The translations under genes and the position numbers were made by a program. Under the pieces are notes generated by a model. It ran no database searches, was not told where the DNA came from, and worked only from the letters and a program-made list of their open reading frames with translations. Below are positions 49,664-59,358 of a stretch of DNA of 64,000 nucleotides, piece after piece. The stretch is from Eggerthellaceae bacterium (GTDB lineage Bacteria > Actinomycetota > Coriobacteriia > Coriobacteriales > Eggerthellaceae): assembly GCA_009782605.1 (NCBI GenBank), contig WRIR01000002.1, positions 1 to 64,000 on the forward strand, in the 5' to 3' direction. Position 1 is the first letter of the stretch, and every line of letters starts with the position of its first letter.

Positions 49664-50194
49664 CTAATTCTGCGCATTGCCATAAATCCCCTCAAGCCAT
49701 GCTTTCTCGATTCTTCCCTTTGCTAGGGCGAGTTTTGCAACGCTCGGGCTTGAGCCTTGCCGAGGGCGTGTGACAGACCCGGGGCAGATGATGTATTGTG
49801 CGGGGGAGGCCTCTTTCCCGGTGAGTATCTTAGGAAAATGCGTGTGCCCGTGGATGCAGGCCTGGGGAACCGGGCTCCCGGGGCCGAGCCCCGCCTCCCC
49901 GGCCGGAGCGAGCCGCACGTCCCGCGGGTAGTGGGCGACCAGGAAGCGGACGCCCTCGATAACGGGGCGGATGACCGGGCGCACGTCTTCGGGGTATTCA
50001 TGGGCGTCGTTGTTGCCCAGCACCGCGTATACCGGCGCCAGAGCAGCAAGGCTGCGCAGTATCCCCGGGCCCCCGATATCGCCCGCATGGATAATATGGT
50101 CGCAGTCGGCCAGCGCCGCAAAGGCCGCGTCGGGAAGGCGCCCGTGCGTGTCAGAAATCACGCCGACCAAGGCTGTGGCTCCCCCGCCTCTCAC
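49664..50194 (-). CDS. YfcE/MJ0936-type metallophosphodiesterase
   Basis: VGVISDTHGRLPDAAF, HAGDIGG, VLGNNDAHE, CIHGHTHFPKI. Confidence 0.9.
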   Translation of the reverse strand: MRGGGATALVGVISDTHGRLPDAAFAALADCDHIIHAGDIGGPGILRSLAALAPVYAVLGNNDAHEYPEDVRPVIRPVIEGVRFLVAHYPRDVRLAPAGEAGLGPGSPVPQACIHGHTHFPKILTGKEASPAQYIICPGSVTRPRQGSSPSVAKLALAKGRIEKAWLEGIYGNAQN

Positions 50195-50361
50195 CGGCCC
50201 TGCGCCCCCCGGGTGTCGTGGAGCGTCACTTCGTCGTTCTCGATCTTGGCCGAGTTGTAGGCGAACAACACGCGGAAGTTCTCCAGGTACGTGTCGATGT
50301 CGGCCTCAGTCCCTATCGCAAAGCCCTGCCAAAGCGCAACAGCTTTTTGGCATCTATCCAT
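50191..50361 (-). pseudogene. Truncated N-terminal fragment of a Fic-family protein
   Basis: Own translation, below the ORF-track size cutoff: MDRCQKAVALWQGFAIGTEADIDTYLENFRVLFAYNSAKIENDEVTLHDTRGAQGR*. This is the characteristic 'FAYNSxKIENDxxTxHDTR' Fic N-terminus without the HPFxxGNGR core. Confidence 0.75.
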
Positions 50362-50938
50362 CTTTCCCGTCTTCCCCTGACTGTTTCGGGAACTTCTTAA
50401 TCAGCCACTCCAGCACCTTCAACTGATCCGCCGCGCTCGCCCGGCGAACCTGGACCAGCAGCTTCTCATAGGACGGCCTATCCGGCGTCAGGTTGGCCGC
50501 ACCCTCGTTGCACACGCTGCACAGTGCCCGCAGGTTTGCGGGGTCGTCCGTGCCGCCCATGCTTTTATCTATAATATGCCCGACATGCAACCTTGTGTTG
50601 CGAGAAGAGTCATAGGGATGCGGCTCTCCTGCGACCGCACCGCACATCTGACAGGTAAGGCCGTTCCGGTCGAGGACATAGGCCCTTGTCTCCTTGCTTA
50701 TTCCGCGGGCAAAGGCCGGCTGTGGCCTGGGCTCCTCTAAGACGTACTCGCCGGGCTTGAGCTCCGAGCGGTCGTTGTGGGTCAGTATTCGGTAGCCTTC
50801 CTCGTTCCGTAGCTCTCGGACGCGCCGCGCCCATTCGCTTATCCCGGCAACTTCACGCAAGGTGTCCGAATCCAGGGTTTCCCCTATATGCTCTAGGAAA
50901 TATGAGCGCAGCTTGTCCCGTGAGCCTTTCCCACTCAT
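50354..50938 (-). CDS. HNH endonuclease, probable type II restriction enzyme
   Basis: CQMCGAVAGEPHPYDSSRNTRLHVGHIIDKSMGGTDDPANLRALCSVCNEG; ATGA overlap with the C5 methyltransferase gene. Confidence 0.85.
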   Translation of the reverse strand: MSGKGSRDKLRSYFLEHIGETLDSDTLREVAGISEWARRVRELRNEEGYRILTHNDRSELKPGEYVLEEPRPQPAFARGISKETRAYVLDRNGLTCQMCGAVAGEPHPYDSSRNTRLHVGHIIDKSMGGTDDPANLRALCSVCNEGAANLTPDRPSYEKLLVQVRRASAADQLKVLEWLIKKFPKQSGEDGKDG

Positions 50939-51906
50939 ATGGCCACTTCCCTGTAGTCTTGGCTTTGCCTGCATAGGTCCCTCTGGAGCAATGCCCTGCG
51001 AATGGCACCTGAAACGGCTCGGGCCACCGGAGGCGGGAAGGCATTCCCGACCTGCCTATACGCAGATGTTTTTTTTCCGGCAAACTCCCATTCGGATGGG
51101 AAGCCCTGGACCAATGCCGCCATCTTGACGGTCAGCTTTGGCATGCCTGTGAAGCCTTTTTCCGGGGCATCGTCGGCCAGCCCCTTCCCGTTCACGCCAA
51201 GCCTCTCCCAGGCTGCCCTCGCCCTGACAGGGCCCAAGTCTGCACCACCGTGCTTTTTGCTTCCCCCAACGAGGGTAGGCGCGATGCTGTTGGCTTCTTC
51301 CGCCCAGTCCTTTGCGCCTTCCCAGCCCCTGGAAGCCATTTCCTTGTACAAAAGCTGCCCTACAGTAAGGGGGTGTTGGGCGGCTTTCGACGGCCAGGCA
51401 AAATAAGGGGCATAGTCCTTCTTCAGCGCAACCAGGAGGGTGCGGCTGCGCGACTGCGACACTCCGTAACTATTCGCATTGACAAGCTCCCATCTGCATT
51501 GGTATCCCATCGCCCCGAGCTCTGACATGATTCTTTCACGGTACGGGGCAAACTTCGGATCGAACAAGCCGCGCACGTTTTCCAGCATTACCGCCTTCGG
51601 GCTGCATTCCCCGACGAGCCTCAATGCCTCCGGGAACAGGTCGCGCTCGTCCTCGTGCCCGAGCTGCTTGCCCGCAACCGAGAAAGGCGGGCACGGGACT
51701 CCCCCGGCCAGCAAGTCGATGTCACGGTATTTCTTCGCAGAGAAGAACTTAAGGTCCCCTACGATTACGTTCCAATGAGGTCTGTTCTTTAGAAGCGTCT
51801 CACACGCCTGTTTGTCGATCTCGACAAGCGCGACGTGTTCAAACCCTGCCTGTTCCAAGCCTAATGCCTGCCCGCCGGCGCCAGCGCAGATTTCTATAGA
51901 ACGCAT
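50935..51906 (-). CDS. DNA (cytosine-5-)-methyltransferase
   Basis: Motif I EICAGAGGQALGLEQAGF, motif IV GGVPCPPFSVAGKQ, motif VI ENVRG, motif X YRQVGNAFPPPVA. Confidence 0.93.
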   Translation of the reverse strand: MRSIEICAGAGGQALGLEQAGFEHVALVEIDKQACETLLKNRPHWNVIVGDLKFFSAKKYRDIDLLAGGVPCPPFSVAGKQLGHEDERDLFPEALRLVGECSPKAVMLENVRGLFDPKFAPYRERIMSELGAMGYQCRWELVNANSYGVSQSRSRTLLVALKKDYAPYFAWPSKAAQHPLTVGQLLYKEMASRGWEGAKDWAEEANSIAPTLVGGSKKHGGADLGPVRARAAWERLGVNGKGLADDAPEKGFTGMPKLTVKMAALVQGFPSEWEFAGKKTSAYRQVGNAFPPPVARAVSGAIRRALLQRDLCRQSQDYREVAI

Positions 51907-52092
51907 ATGTAACCTCCATGTATGCTCCCATTTCTCGGAGAGATTATCTATTATGTTCACTGTAACACTTCATTCACAATATAACAAGAACATTTGTACT
52001 GTTTTTTGGATTTCTTTTGCTGATCCCGGCTGTCCTTGCCTGCAATAGGATTGCAGGGGCCGCAGCGCCGGATTTGGGGCCGCTTCCCCTTC

Positions 52093-53336
52093 TCACGCCG
52101 CCTTGCGGCCAGACACCTTACGCCACCGGTCAAATCGGTCTTTGCCCGCAAGACCCCAAGCAGGCCTCCACACCAGCGACGCGAAAATCCCTAGCATCAC
52201 GCAGCTCAGGACGAGCGACAGGCCGCTTTCCCCGAGCAAAGGGATGTTCAGGATGGCGGTCGGCGGCATAAGGGCGTAGTTCTTAAGGATACCCGCGGCG
52301 GCCTTTGCCAAAATCATGAACCCGAGCATGGCCATAAGGCTTGAGCCGCTTGTATGCGCCTGCACTACCAGGGCGTACACGATGAGCGCCGCCATCACCA
52401 CAAGGACCAGGATAGCCGCAATAGAAATGATGCGCCCATAGAGGACTGCCATGTTGACAAGCGGATACTCGGCGAAAAAAAGCACCGACATCTCCTCGAA
52501 AGGGTGCAGGGGCGCGGCATCGGGAGCGCCGACGAGCTGGGAGTAGGAATTCCAGTACGTGAGCTGTTTGATCTGCCAGCCAGCCCCAAGCGGATCCGAG
52601 TTCCCCGTCGTGACAAAGGCCTCAAAGCCGCCGCGGCCCCGGTAAAACATGCCGAAAAGCACTGCCACACCGACCCAGAAGACGGTAATGAACAATACGA
52701 TGGTGATGCCCAGGCCTGCCCGTGAGAGAAAATGAGCCTTCCTGTTTGCAAAGACAAGGACAGCTGTGGCGATGCATAGGGCGAACAGTGCGGCAACGAA
52801 ACCGAAGGGCGCTACCAGGGCCATAAGCACCACAAACGCAAGCAGGCTTGTGGCGATACCCCCGCCGACCTGCAAGGGTATCTCCTCAAGCACAATGAGA
52901 AAGCATAGTACCCCCAGGAGAACGAAGCACTCCCTTGGAATGGAAACCTCAACCCCAGCAACAGTAATCCATCTCTGGAAATCGAATCCTATCAAGAGGA
53001 GGAGGGGCACCGCCGCACAGGCCACGAGACACCAGAACCATGCCGAATGCCTCTTCAAGGCCTCGTAGTCGAAGAACCGCCACAGCAAGAGCATGGAAAC
53101 CAGTCCCACAGCAAGGAACACGAGGTGAGAGCCCGTGTACGCGAGGCCGTCTGCCACCACGTTGTCAGTGAGCCGCACGATCGCCCCGGGACAAGCGCCA
53201 CAGCAGAAAGCGCCACCAAGACAATGGCCACGGTTTTGCCCTTGATGGCCCGGGCAGGCCTCCGTGCGAGCTTGCCAAGCCAAGCCCGCCCGCCGGACTT
53301 CTTCTGAGCCTTCTCGAAGTCGATTAGTTTTTCCAC
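52093..53336 (-). pseudogene. Divergent SEDS (FtsW/RodA-like) protein, frameshifted near codon 50
   Basis: MEKLIDFEKAQKKSGG...VALVPG in one frame continues as AIVRLTDNVVADGLAYTGSHLVFLAVG in another at the CCCC run 53184-53187. Confidence 0.72.
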
Positions 53337-53509
53337 GATGGTTTCGCTTTCCTGCCGACACTTCTTACGTTCAAGAACACCTCCAAGAATACCTGCCTAA
53401 CCTAAAACGTTTCACAATTCTCGATAGAACTATGCTCATTTCATAAAACACACACCGCCTCCGGTAGTCGCGTTCCACGCTATAAATCTAAAAGTGCGCA
53501 ACAAAATGC

Positions 53510-53537
53510 AGTGTCAAAACCTATAGGTTTTGACACT
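53510..53537. promoter_or_regulatory. Perfect 28-bp palindrome AGTGTCAAAACCTATAGGTTTTGACACT
   Basis: Read directly; self reverse-complementary, between the MraZ-like and SEDS-like genes. Confidence 0.8.
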
Positions 53538-53590
53538 TGAGAATAGGGGCGATGACCTGATGCTCTGGTCAAAATGCGAAAAATAACCGC

Positions 53591-53998
53591 CTAAGCCTCG
53601 AAAAGCGACTCGGACTGCTTCGATGACTCGCTTTTGAGCTTGTCGTATATCTCTGGGTTCCAAAACTCGAGATGGTCTCCTGCCCCGATAATTACCAGCT
53701 CGTCCTCAATGGATGCAGCCTCTCTTATCGCTTCTGAAAGGGTGATGCATCCGTTTGCGTCAAGGCGGGCCTCTTCGATGGAGGAAAGCCTCACAAGCGC
53801 AAAAGAAGGGTCGAAGTCGGGCATCGAGGCGATGTCGTAATCGGCCCTGCGGGAAGGAAGCAGGGTGTCCATGCAGTTCTCTGCCGTGCGCAGCTGGATA
53901 TGGGGATGCTCATCGGGTACGGGGAACATCAGCAAGTCGCCGGTCAAGCCGTGCCGAAGTACTTCTGGTATTGTAAGCTGCCCTTTGTCGATTTCCAC
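53591..53998 (-). CDS. MraZ-like (AbrB-fold) protein
   Basis: SSIEEARLDANGCITLSEAIREAASIEDELVIIGAGDHLEFWNPEIYDKL matches the MraZ C-terminal half. GTG start at 53998 inferred. Confidence 0.75.
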   Translation of the reverse strand: MEIDKGQLTIPEVLRHGLTGDLLMFPVPDEHPHIQLRTAENCMDTLLPSRRADYDIASMPDFDPSFALVRLSSIEEARLDANGCITLSEAIREAASIEDELVIIGAGDHLEFWNPEIYDKLKSESSKQSESLFEA

Positions 53999-54149
53999 GG
54001 TATCCCCTTTCGATGCCGGATGAATGCAAGTATTATACCTGTTCCGCTTCCTTACCCGGCAGCCAATTATTGTTTGGATTTTTACTAATTTTGGCTTTGC
54101 TGTGCTGTATTGCGTGTTTTGGGCAGTATGATGGGGGTGAGAGGATACA

Positions 54150-55085
54150 GTGGCTATGACAGGCGATTTCACATACCCGTCCCCGGGCGCGTCCGGTACG
54201 TCCCCGGTGTCTGGATCTGCCTATGCGGGGTGTTTCACCACGCCGGTGAACCTCGTGTTGGAGGGCGGCGCGATGCGCGGGCAGTTCACCGCAGGCGTGC
54301 TGGACTTCTTCATGGAGCAGGGGCTGTGGGCCGAGCATGTCATCGGAACCTCCGCCGGGGCGCTGAACGGCTTTCACTACGTCGCCGGCGATTTCGGGCG
54401 CTCCTGCTACCTCAACACGAAGTACTGCCGGGACTGGCGCTACTTCTCGATGCGCAGCTTTGCCTTCACGGGCAACGCCTTCGGCACGGAGTTCGTCTTC
54501 GACACCCTCATCAACCAGCTTGAGCCCTTCGACTTCAACTCGTTCCGCGGCTCCCCGATGCGGCTCACGAGCGTGGCGAGCAACCTGGAGACGGGCGAGG
54601 CAGACTACCACACCTTCAAGGATCCCCAAAAAGACCTCCCCTACCTTATCGCGTCGTCGTCCATCCCGCTTTTGAGCAAGGTCGTCGAGGTCGACGACAA
54701 GAAGCTCCTCGACGGGGGCACCTGCGACTCCGTCCCCTTCCTCTATTCCCTCCTAACCGGCGCCGAGAAGCATATCGTCGTCCTCACCCAGGACGCAGGC
54801 TACAAGAAGGGCTCGTACAAGCTGATGGCCCTCGTGAGACAGGTGTATTCCAGCTACCCCCACTATGCGGAGCGCTTCCAGTACCGCCACCTCGAATATA
54901 ATCGCACCTACCGCCTCCTCTCACGGCTCCACCGCATGGGGAAGATCTTCGTGATCCAGCCGCCAAAGCCTGTCTCGGTCGTGCCTATGGAGCGGAACCC
55001 GGACAAGCTGCTCGCGCTCTACGGCGACGGCTACGACGAGGCCGCCCGCTGCTGGGACGCCCTCATAGACTACCTCGCCCGGTAG
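54150..55085 (+). CDS. Patatin-like phospholipase
   Basis: LVLEGGAMRGQFTAGVLDFF, GTSAGALNG, LLDGGTCDSVPF. Confidence 0.93.
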   Translation: MAMTGDFTYPSPGASGTSPVSGSAYAGCFTTPVNLVLEGGAMRGQFTAGVLDFFMEQGLWAEHVIGTSAGALNGFHYVAGDFGRSCYLNTKYCRDWRYFSMRSFAFTGNAFGTEFVFDTLINQLEPFDFNSFRGSPMRLTSVASNLETGEADYHTFKDPQKDLPYLIASSSIPLLSKVVEVDDKKLLDGGTCDSVPFLYSLLTGAEKHIVVLTQDAGYKKGSYKLMALVRQVYSSYPHYAERFQYRHLEYNRTYRLLSRLHRMGKIFVIQPPKPVSVVPMERNPDKLLALYGDGYDEAARCWDALIDYLAR

Positions 55086-55104
55086 GGGCGCTCAACAGCT
55101 GCCG

Positions 55105-55155
55105 GAAGATTGCGGGTCAGGCCCGCAATGACGGTGGGGTGGGGCAATGACGGTG
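55105..55155. repeat. Inverted-orientation copy of the 'gcaatgacgg / ttgcgggtca(g)gcccgcaatgac' element
   Basis: 'gattgcgggtcaggcccgcaatgacggtggggtggggcaatgacggtgggg'. Confidence 0.8.
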
Positions 55156-55161
55156 GGGACG

Positions 55162-56592
55162 TTAGAGGTCGTAGTACAGCTCGAACTCGGCCGGGTGGGG
55201 CAGCTGGTTGTAGCGTGCCGCCTCCTGGCGCCTTCTCTCGACCCATATCTCGATCAGCTTCTCGGGGAATACGCCGCCTTTGGTAAGGAACTCATGGTCG
55301 GCCTCCAGGGCGTCAAGCGCCTCGTCGAGGGAGCGGGGCAGCTGCTGTATCCGGGCCTGTTCCTCGGGTGGCAGGTCGTAGAGGTTGGTGTCATAGGGCC
55401 CGAATCCCTCTTTGACCGGGTCGATCTTCTTCTCTATGCCGTCGAGCCCTGCCATGAGGATGGCCGCGAAGGCATAGTAGGGGTTACAGGTGGCATCGGG
55501 GTTGCGCAGCTCGTAGCGCTTGCTCAGGGGGCTTTTCGCGTAGGCGGGGATGCGGATGACGCTGCTGCGGTTCGATGTCGCATAGCCTATGGTGACCGGA
55601 GCCTCATAGCCGGGGACCAGGCGCTTGTAGGAGTTCGTGCTGGGGTTGGTGAGGGCGCACAGGGCCCTGATGTGGGTCAGTATCCCGCCGAGGAAGTGCA
55701 GCGCCGTGTCGCTGAGCTGCGCATAGCCGTCCTCGTCATAAAACAGCGGCTGGCCGTCCTTGAAGAGGTGCATGTGCACGTGCATGCCGTTGCCCGCCTC
55801 GGCATAGATGGGCTTGGGCATGAAGGTCGCGGAGCGGTTCTCGGCAAAAGCGAGGTTCTTCACGAGGTGCTTGGTCATCATGGTCTTGTCGGCCATCTCT
55901 AAAAGGGGGCCCATCTCGACCTCGATCTCGATCTGGCCCGGGCCTCCGACCTCGTGGTGGTGGTACTTGACGGCTATCCCCTGCTTCTCCATCAGCATGG
56001 TCAGGCGGGACCTGAACCCGCTGAGGCGGTCCTGGGGCAGGGCGCTGTGGTACCCGCCCTTGTGGGGCACCTTGTATCCCAGGTTGTCGGCCCTGTTGCC
56101 GGTGTTCCACTCGGCCTGCTCGGTGTCAACGCAGTAGCGGGAGCCCTCGGGCTTCACCTCAAAGTCCACGTGGTCGAAGACATGGAACTCGTATTCCGGG
56201 CCGATGCGGAACTCGTCGGCCAGGCCCAGGCCCTTCATGTAGTCCTCGGCACGCTTCACCACGTTTCGGGGGTACTGGTCGAAGCGGTGGTTCTCGGGGA
56301 GCCCAATCACATAGACGTCCCCGATCATCCCCAGGGTGGGGACTTCCTCGAAGCCGTCGAAGTAGGCGCTTGCAAGGTCGGGCACGAACACCATGTCGCT
56401 CTTCTCTATGGGGGCAAAGCCGTAGTTCGAGCCGTCGAAGCCGATGCCGTTTTGCAGGGTATCCTCGGTGAACCTCTCCACGGGGATGGTGAGGTGCCTC
56501 CAGCGGCCGTCCAGGTCGACCATCATGAAGTCGACCATCTTGATATCGTTCTCGTCGCAGAACCGCTTGGCTTGTTCAAGGGTGTCGAACAT
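55162..56592 (-). CDS. glnA: Type I glutamine synthetase
   Basis: GFDGSNYGFAPIEKSDM, EYEFHVFD, NGMHVHMHLFK, KRLVPGYEAPVTIGYATSNRSSVIRIP. Confidence 0.95.
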   Translation of the reverse strand: MFDTLEQAKRFCDENDIKMVDFMMVDLDGRWRHLTIPVERFTEDTLQNGIGFDGSNYGFAPIEKSDMVFVPDLASAYFDGFEEVPTLGMIGDVYVIGLPENHRFDQYPRNVVKRAEDYMKGLGLADEFRIGPEYEFHVFDHVDFEVKPEGSRYCVDTEQAEWNTGNRADNLGYKVPHKGGYHSALPQDRLSGFRSRLTMLMEKQGIAVKYHHHEVGGPGQIEIEVEMGPLLEMADKTMMTKHLVKNLAFAENRSATFMPKPIYAEAGNGMHVHMHLFKDGQPLFYDEDGYAQLSDTALHFLGGILTHIRALCALTNPSTNSYKRLVPGYEAPVTIGYATSNRSSVIRIPAYAKSPLSKRYELRNPDATCNPYYAFAAILMAGLDGIEKKIDPVKEGFGPYDTNLYDLPPEEQARIQQLPRSLDEALDALEADHEFLTKGGVFPEKLIEIWVERRRQEAARYNQLPHPAEFELYYDL

Positions 56593-56614
56593 GGCTTTTC
56601 CTCCGAATCGTCTT

Positions 56615-58537
56615 CTACCCGAGGTGGGCTGACTTGATCTCGTCGATAATCTTTTGGGGCTCCCAGGTGCCGAGGTCGCCTTGGTGGCGCTCGCGGACCG
56701 AGACGGTGCCTGCCTCGACTTCCTTGTCGCCCAACACGAGCATGTAGGGTATCTTCCTGCCCTGTGCCTTGGCTATCTTCACCCGCATCGGCTCGTTCTG
56801 GTCAAAGACCTCGACGCGGCCGCCCGCCTGGGCGATGCGGTCCGCCAATGCCGTGCAGGCTTCGATATGGCGGTCCGCCAAGGGCAGCACCGCAACCTGC
56901 ACCGGGGCGAGCCACAGCGGCAGGGCCCCCGCGTAATGCTCGATGAGTATCCCCAAGAAGCGCTCTATCGACCCGAAGATGGCACGATGGAGCATCCAGG
57001 GGCGCTCTTCCGTGTTTTCGTCCGTGCGGTAGGTCAAATCGAAGCGCTCGGGGAAGTTGAAGTCGACCTGGACCGTCGAGCACTGCCAGGTGCGCCCGAT
57101 GGCATCCTTCACCTTGATGTCTATCTTCGGGCCGTAGAAGGCGCCGTCGCCCTCGTTTATCTCGTGCTTGAGCTTGTGGGCCGCACAGGCTTCCTTGAGC
57201 GCAAGCGTCGCGTACTCCCACATGTCGTCGGTGCCGATGCTCTTCGCCGGCCGGGTCGATATCTCTGCCGTATAGTCGAAGCCGAAGGTACCCATGATAT
57301 GGTCCACCAGGTCGAGTATGGCAACGACCTCGTCGACCACCTGGTCGCGGCGGCAAAAGACATGGGCGTCGTCCTGCGTGAAGCCGCGCGCGCGCAAGAG
57401 GCCGTGCACCACGCCGCTCATCTCGTGGCGGTAGACGGTGCCGAACTCGAAGTAGCGCAGCGGCAGGTCGCGGTAGGAATGGATATCGTTCTTGTACAGG
57501 AGCACGTGCCCCGGGCAGTTCATCGGCTTGACGGCGTACTCGAAGAGGCGCGGGCTTTCGTCGTCGCCCTCGTTTATCTGGAAGAAGTACATGTTGTCGT
57601 GGTAGAAGTCGTAGTGGCCCGAGGTCTTCCACACATCGGCGTTGTAGATGTGTGGCGTGATGACCTCTTCGTAGCCGCGTGCGTACAGGTCGCGGCGCAG
57701 CCATTCTTGCAGCGTGCGGATGATGCGCGCCCCTTTGGGGAGATAGAGCGGCAGGCCCGCGCCGGCGGCCGGGTCCATCATGTAGATTCCCAACTCGCGG
57801 CCGAGTTTGCGGTGGTCGCGCTTCTCGGCCTCCTCAAGGTTGTGGAGGTGTGCTTCCAAGTCCTTCTTCTTGAAGAAGGCCGTGCCGTAGATGCGCTGGA
57901 GCATGTCGCGGTCCGAGTCGCCCTTCCAATAGGCGCCGGCGAGCTTCGTGAGCTTGAAGGCGCCGAGCTTGGAGGTGTCCGGGATATGAGGACCGCGGCA
58001 CAGATCGGTGAAATCACCGGTGGTATAGGCGGTGATGGGCTCGCCTTCCGGCAGCTCGTCGATAAGCTCGCACTTCAAGGCCTGCCCCTTGGAGGCAAAG
58101 AGCTCGCGTGCCTCTTCGCGGGTCAGCAGATGGCGCTCGAAAGGCTGCGCGGCGGCAACGATCTCGGCCATGCGGGCCTCGACCTTCTCAAGGTCCTCGG
58201 GGCCGAGGTTCTTGTCGAGCCTGATGTCGTAGTAAAAACCGTTCTCGATGGCCGGGCCGATGCCGAACTCGACCCCCGGGTAAAGGTCCTCAAGTGCGCA
58301 GGCCATGATATGGGCGGCAGAGTGGCGCAGCAAGTCGAGCGCGTCTGGACTCTTGCTGGTGACGATGGCGACCGTGTCGCCTTGCTGCACTTCGGCGTCC
58401 AGGTCGACCGGCCCACCGTTGACGATGCCCGCCAGCGCTGCCTGGGCAAGCCCGGAGCCGATAGAGGCAGCCACATCAGCGACGCTCGCCCCTTGTTCCA
58501 CTTCTTTGACCGAGCCGTCAGGTAAAACAATTTCCAT
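56615..58537 (-). CDS. thrS: Threonyl-tRNA synthetase
   Basis: TGS and class II core: MNCPGHVLLYKNDIHSYRDLPLRYFEFGTVYRHEMSGVVHGLLRARGFTQDDAHVFC. Confidence 0.97.
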   Translation of the reverse strand: MEIVLPDGSVKEVEQGASVADVAASIGSGLAQAALAGIVNGGPVDLDAEVQQGDTVAIVTSKSPDALDLLRHSAAHIMACALEDLYPGVEFGIGPAIENGFYYDIRLDKNLGPEDLEKVEARMAEIVAAAQPFERHLLTREEARELFASKGQALKCELIDELPEGEPITAYTTGDFTDLCRGPHIPDTSKLGAFKLTKLAGAYWKGDSDRDMLQRIYGTAFFKKKDLEAHLHNLEEAEKRDHRKLGRELGIYMMDPAAGAGLPLYLPKGARIIRTLQEWLRRDLYARGYEEVITPHIYNADVWKTSGHYDFYHDNMYFFQINEGDDESPRLFEYAVKPMNCPGHVLLYKNDIHSYRDLPLRYFEFGTVYRHEMSGVVHGLLRARGFTQDDAHVFCRRDQVVDEVVAILDLVDHIMGTFGFDYTAEISTRPAKSIGTDDMWEYATLALKEACAAHKLKHEINEGDGAFYGPKIDIKVKDAIGRTWQCSTVQVDFNFPERFDLTYRTDENTEERPWMLHRAIFGSIERFLGILIEHYAGALPLWLAPVQVAVLPLADRHIEACTALADRIAQAGGRVEVFDQNEPMRVKIAKAQGRKIPYMLVLGDKEVEAGTVSVRERHQGDLGTWEPQKIIDEIKSAHLG

Positions 58538-58589
58538 AGTCTGTCTCTTGTCCGGGTTGTGTTCTTGTCAGATTATATGCGGCAAGGCC

Positions 58590-59231
58590 TTACATGTCCT
58601 CGTTGTTGTTCGCCGGTCCCGTCGAGCGCGAGCGGGAATGCTTCGTCGCGCTGGTGGACGATGCCTTCTGTCCTGCGGGGGGCATCGACCTTCTCTGCTC
58701 CCTCGGCTCTATGGAGGGCAGCTCCCTCTTCTGGGCGGCAGACACGGCGGGCGGGGCGGGGCGCGAGCGGGGCGGAGGGCTCGCATTGCGGCGTGGGGAC
58801 GAGCCGCCCAGGGGCGTGGTGCAGTAGGGGCAGACCGTCCATGAGGGGTCGAGCGCCTTCGAGCAGCCGCCGCACAGGTTCTTCAGCTGGGTGTGGCAGT
58901 TCGGGCAGAGCACGTAGTCATTCTCGACCGGAAAACCGCAGTTCGCGCATTCCCCGTACTTCATGAGCTCGCGTTGCTTGAGGGCTATCTCCAGCTCCTG
59001 TTCGTCGCGGTCTATCTGGAGCAGGGGCGGGCGGAGCAGGCAGTAGGCGATGACGCCGACCAGGGGTATGAGCGCAACAGCCGCCCAGACAAACCACCAG
59101 GACCCCCGCAGGTAAGCGTCGCGAACGACCCACACGATGGAGAGGACGTAGAGAACCACCAGGACACCGACTACGACCGTCAGCGCCATCTGCAGCTCAG
59201 GCGTCCATAACTGTGATAAAAGCTCGCTCAT
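58590..59231 (-). CDS. Membrane protein with PLDc_N-like TM hairpin and zinc-ribbon pairs
   Basis: Two TM segments, then CANCGFPVENDYVLCPNCHTQLKNLCGGCSKALDPSWTVCPYCTTPLG. Confidence 0.8.
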   Translation of the reverse strand: MSELLSQLWTPELQMALTVVVGVLVVLYVLSIVWVVRDAYLRGSWWFVWAAVALIPLVGVIAYCLLRPPLLQIDRDEQELEIALKQRELMKYGECANCGFPVENDYVLCPNCHTQLKNLCGGCSKALDPSWTVCPYCTTPLGGSSPRRNASPPPRSRPAPPAVSAAQKRELPSIEPREQRRSMPPAGQKASSTSATKHSRSRSTGPANNNEDM

Positions 59232-59358
59232 GGTTTCCTCGTTTTCCTTATCCCACTTCAGGCAGCTCGTGTGCCGTCTGTATATTCTCTCGCTGTCAAG
59301 ACAATCCTCCCAAAACAGTGCACTATTGTATCAAAGTTGGCCCCACAATACCCCGAAC

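Noticed and set aside
56654-58525. 623-aa plus-strand ORF opposite thrS
   Set aside because: Antisense shadow of a universally conserved gene.
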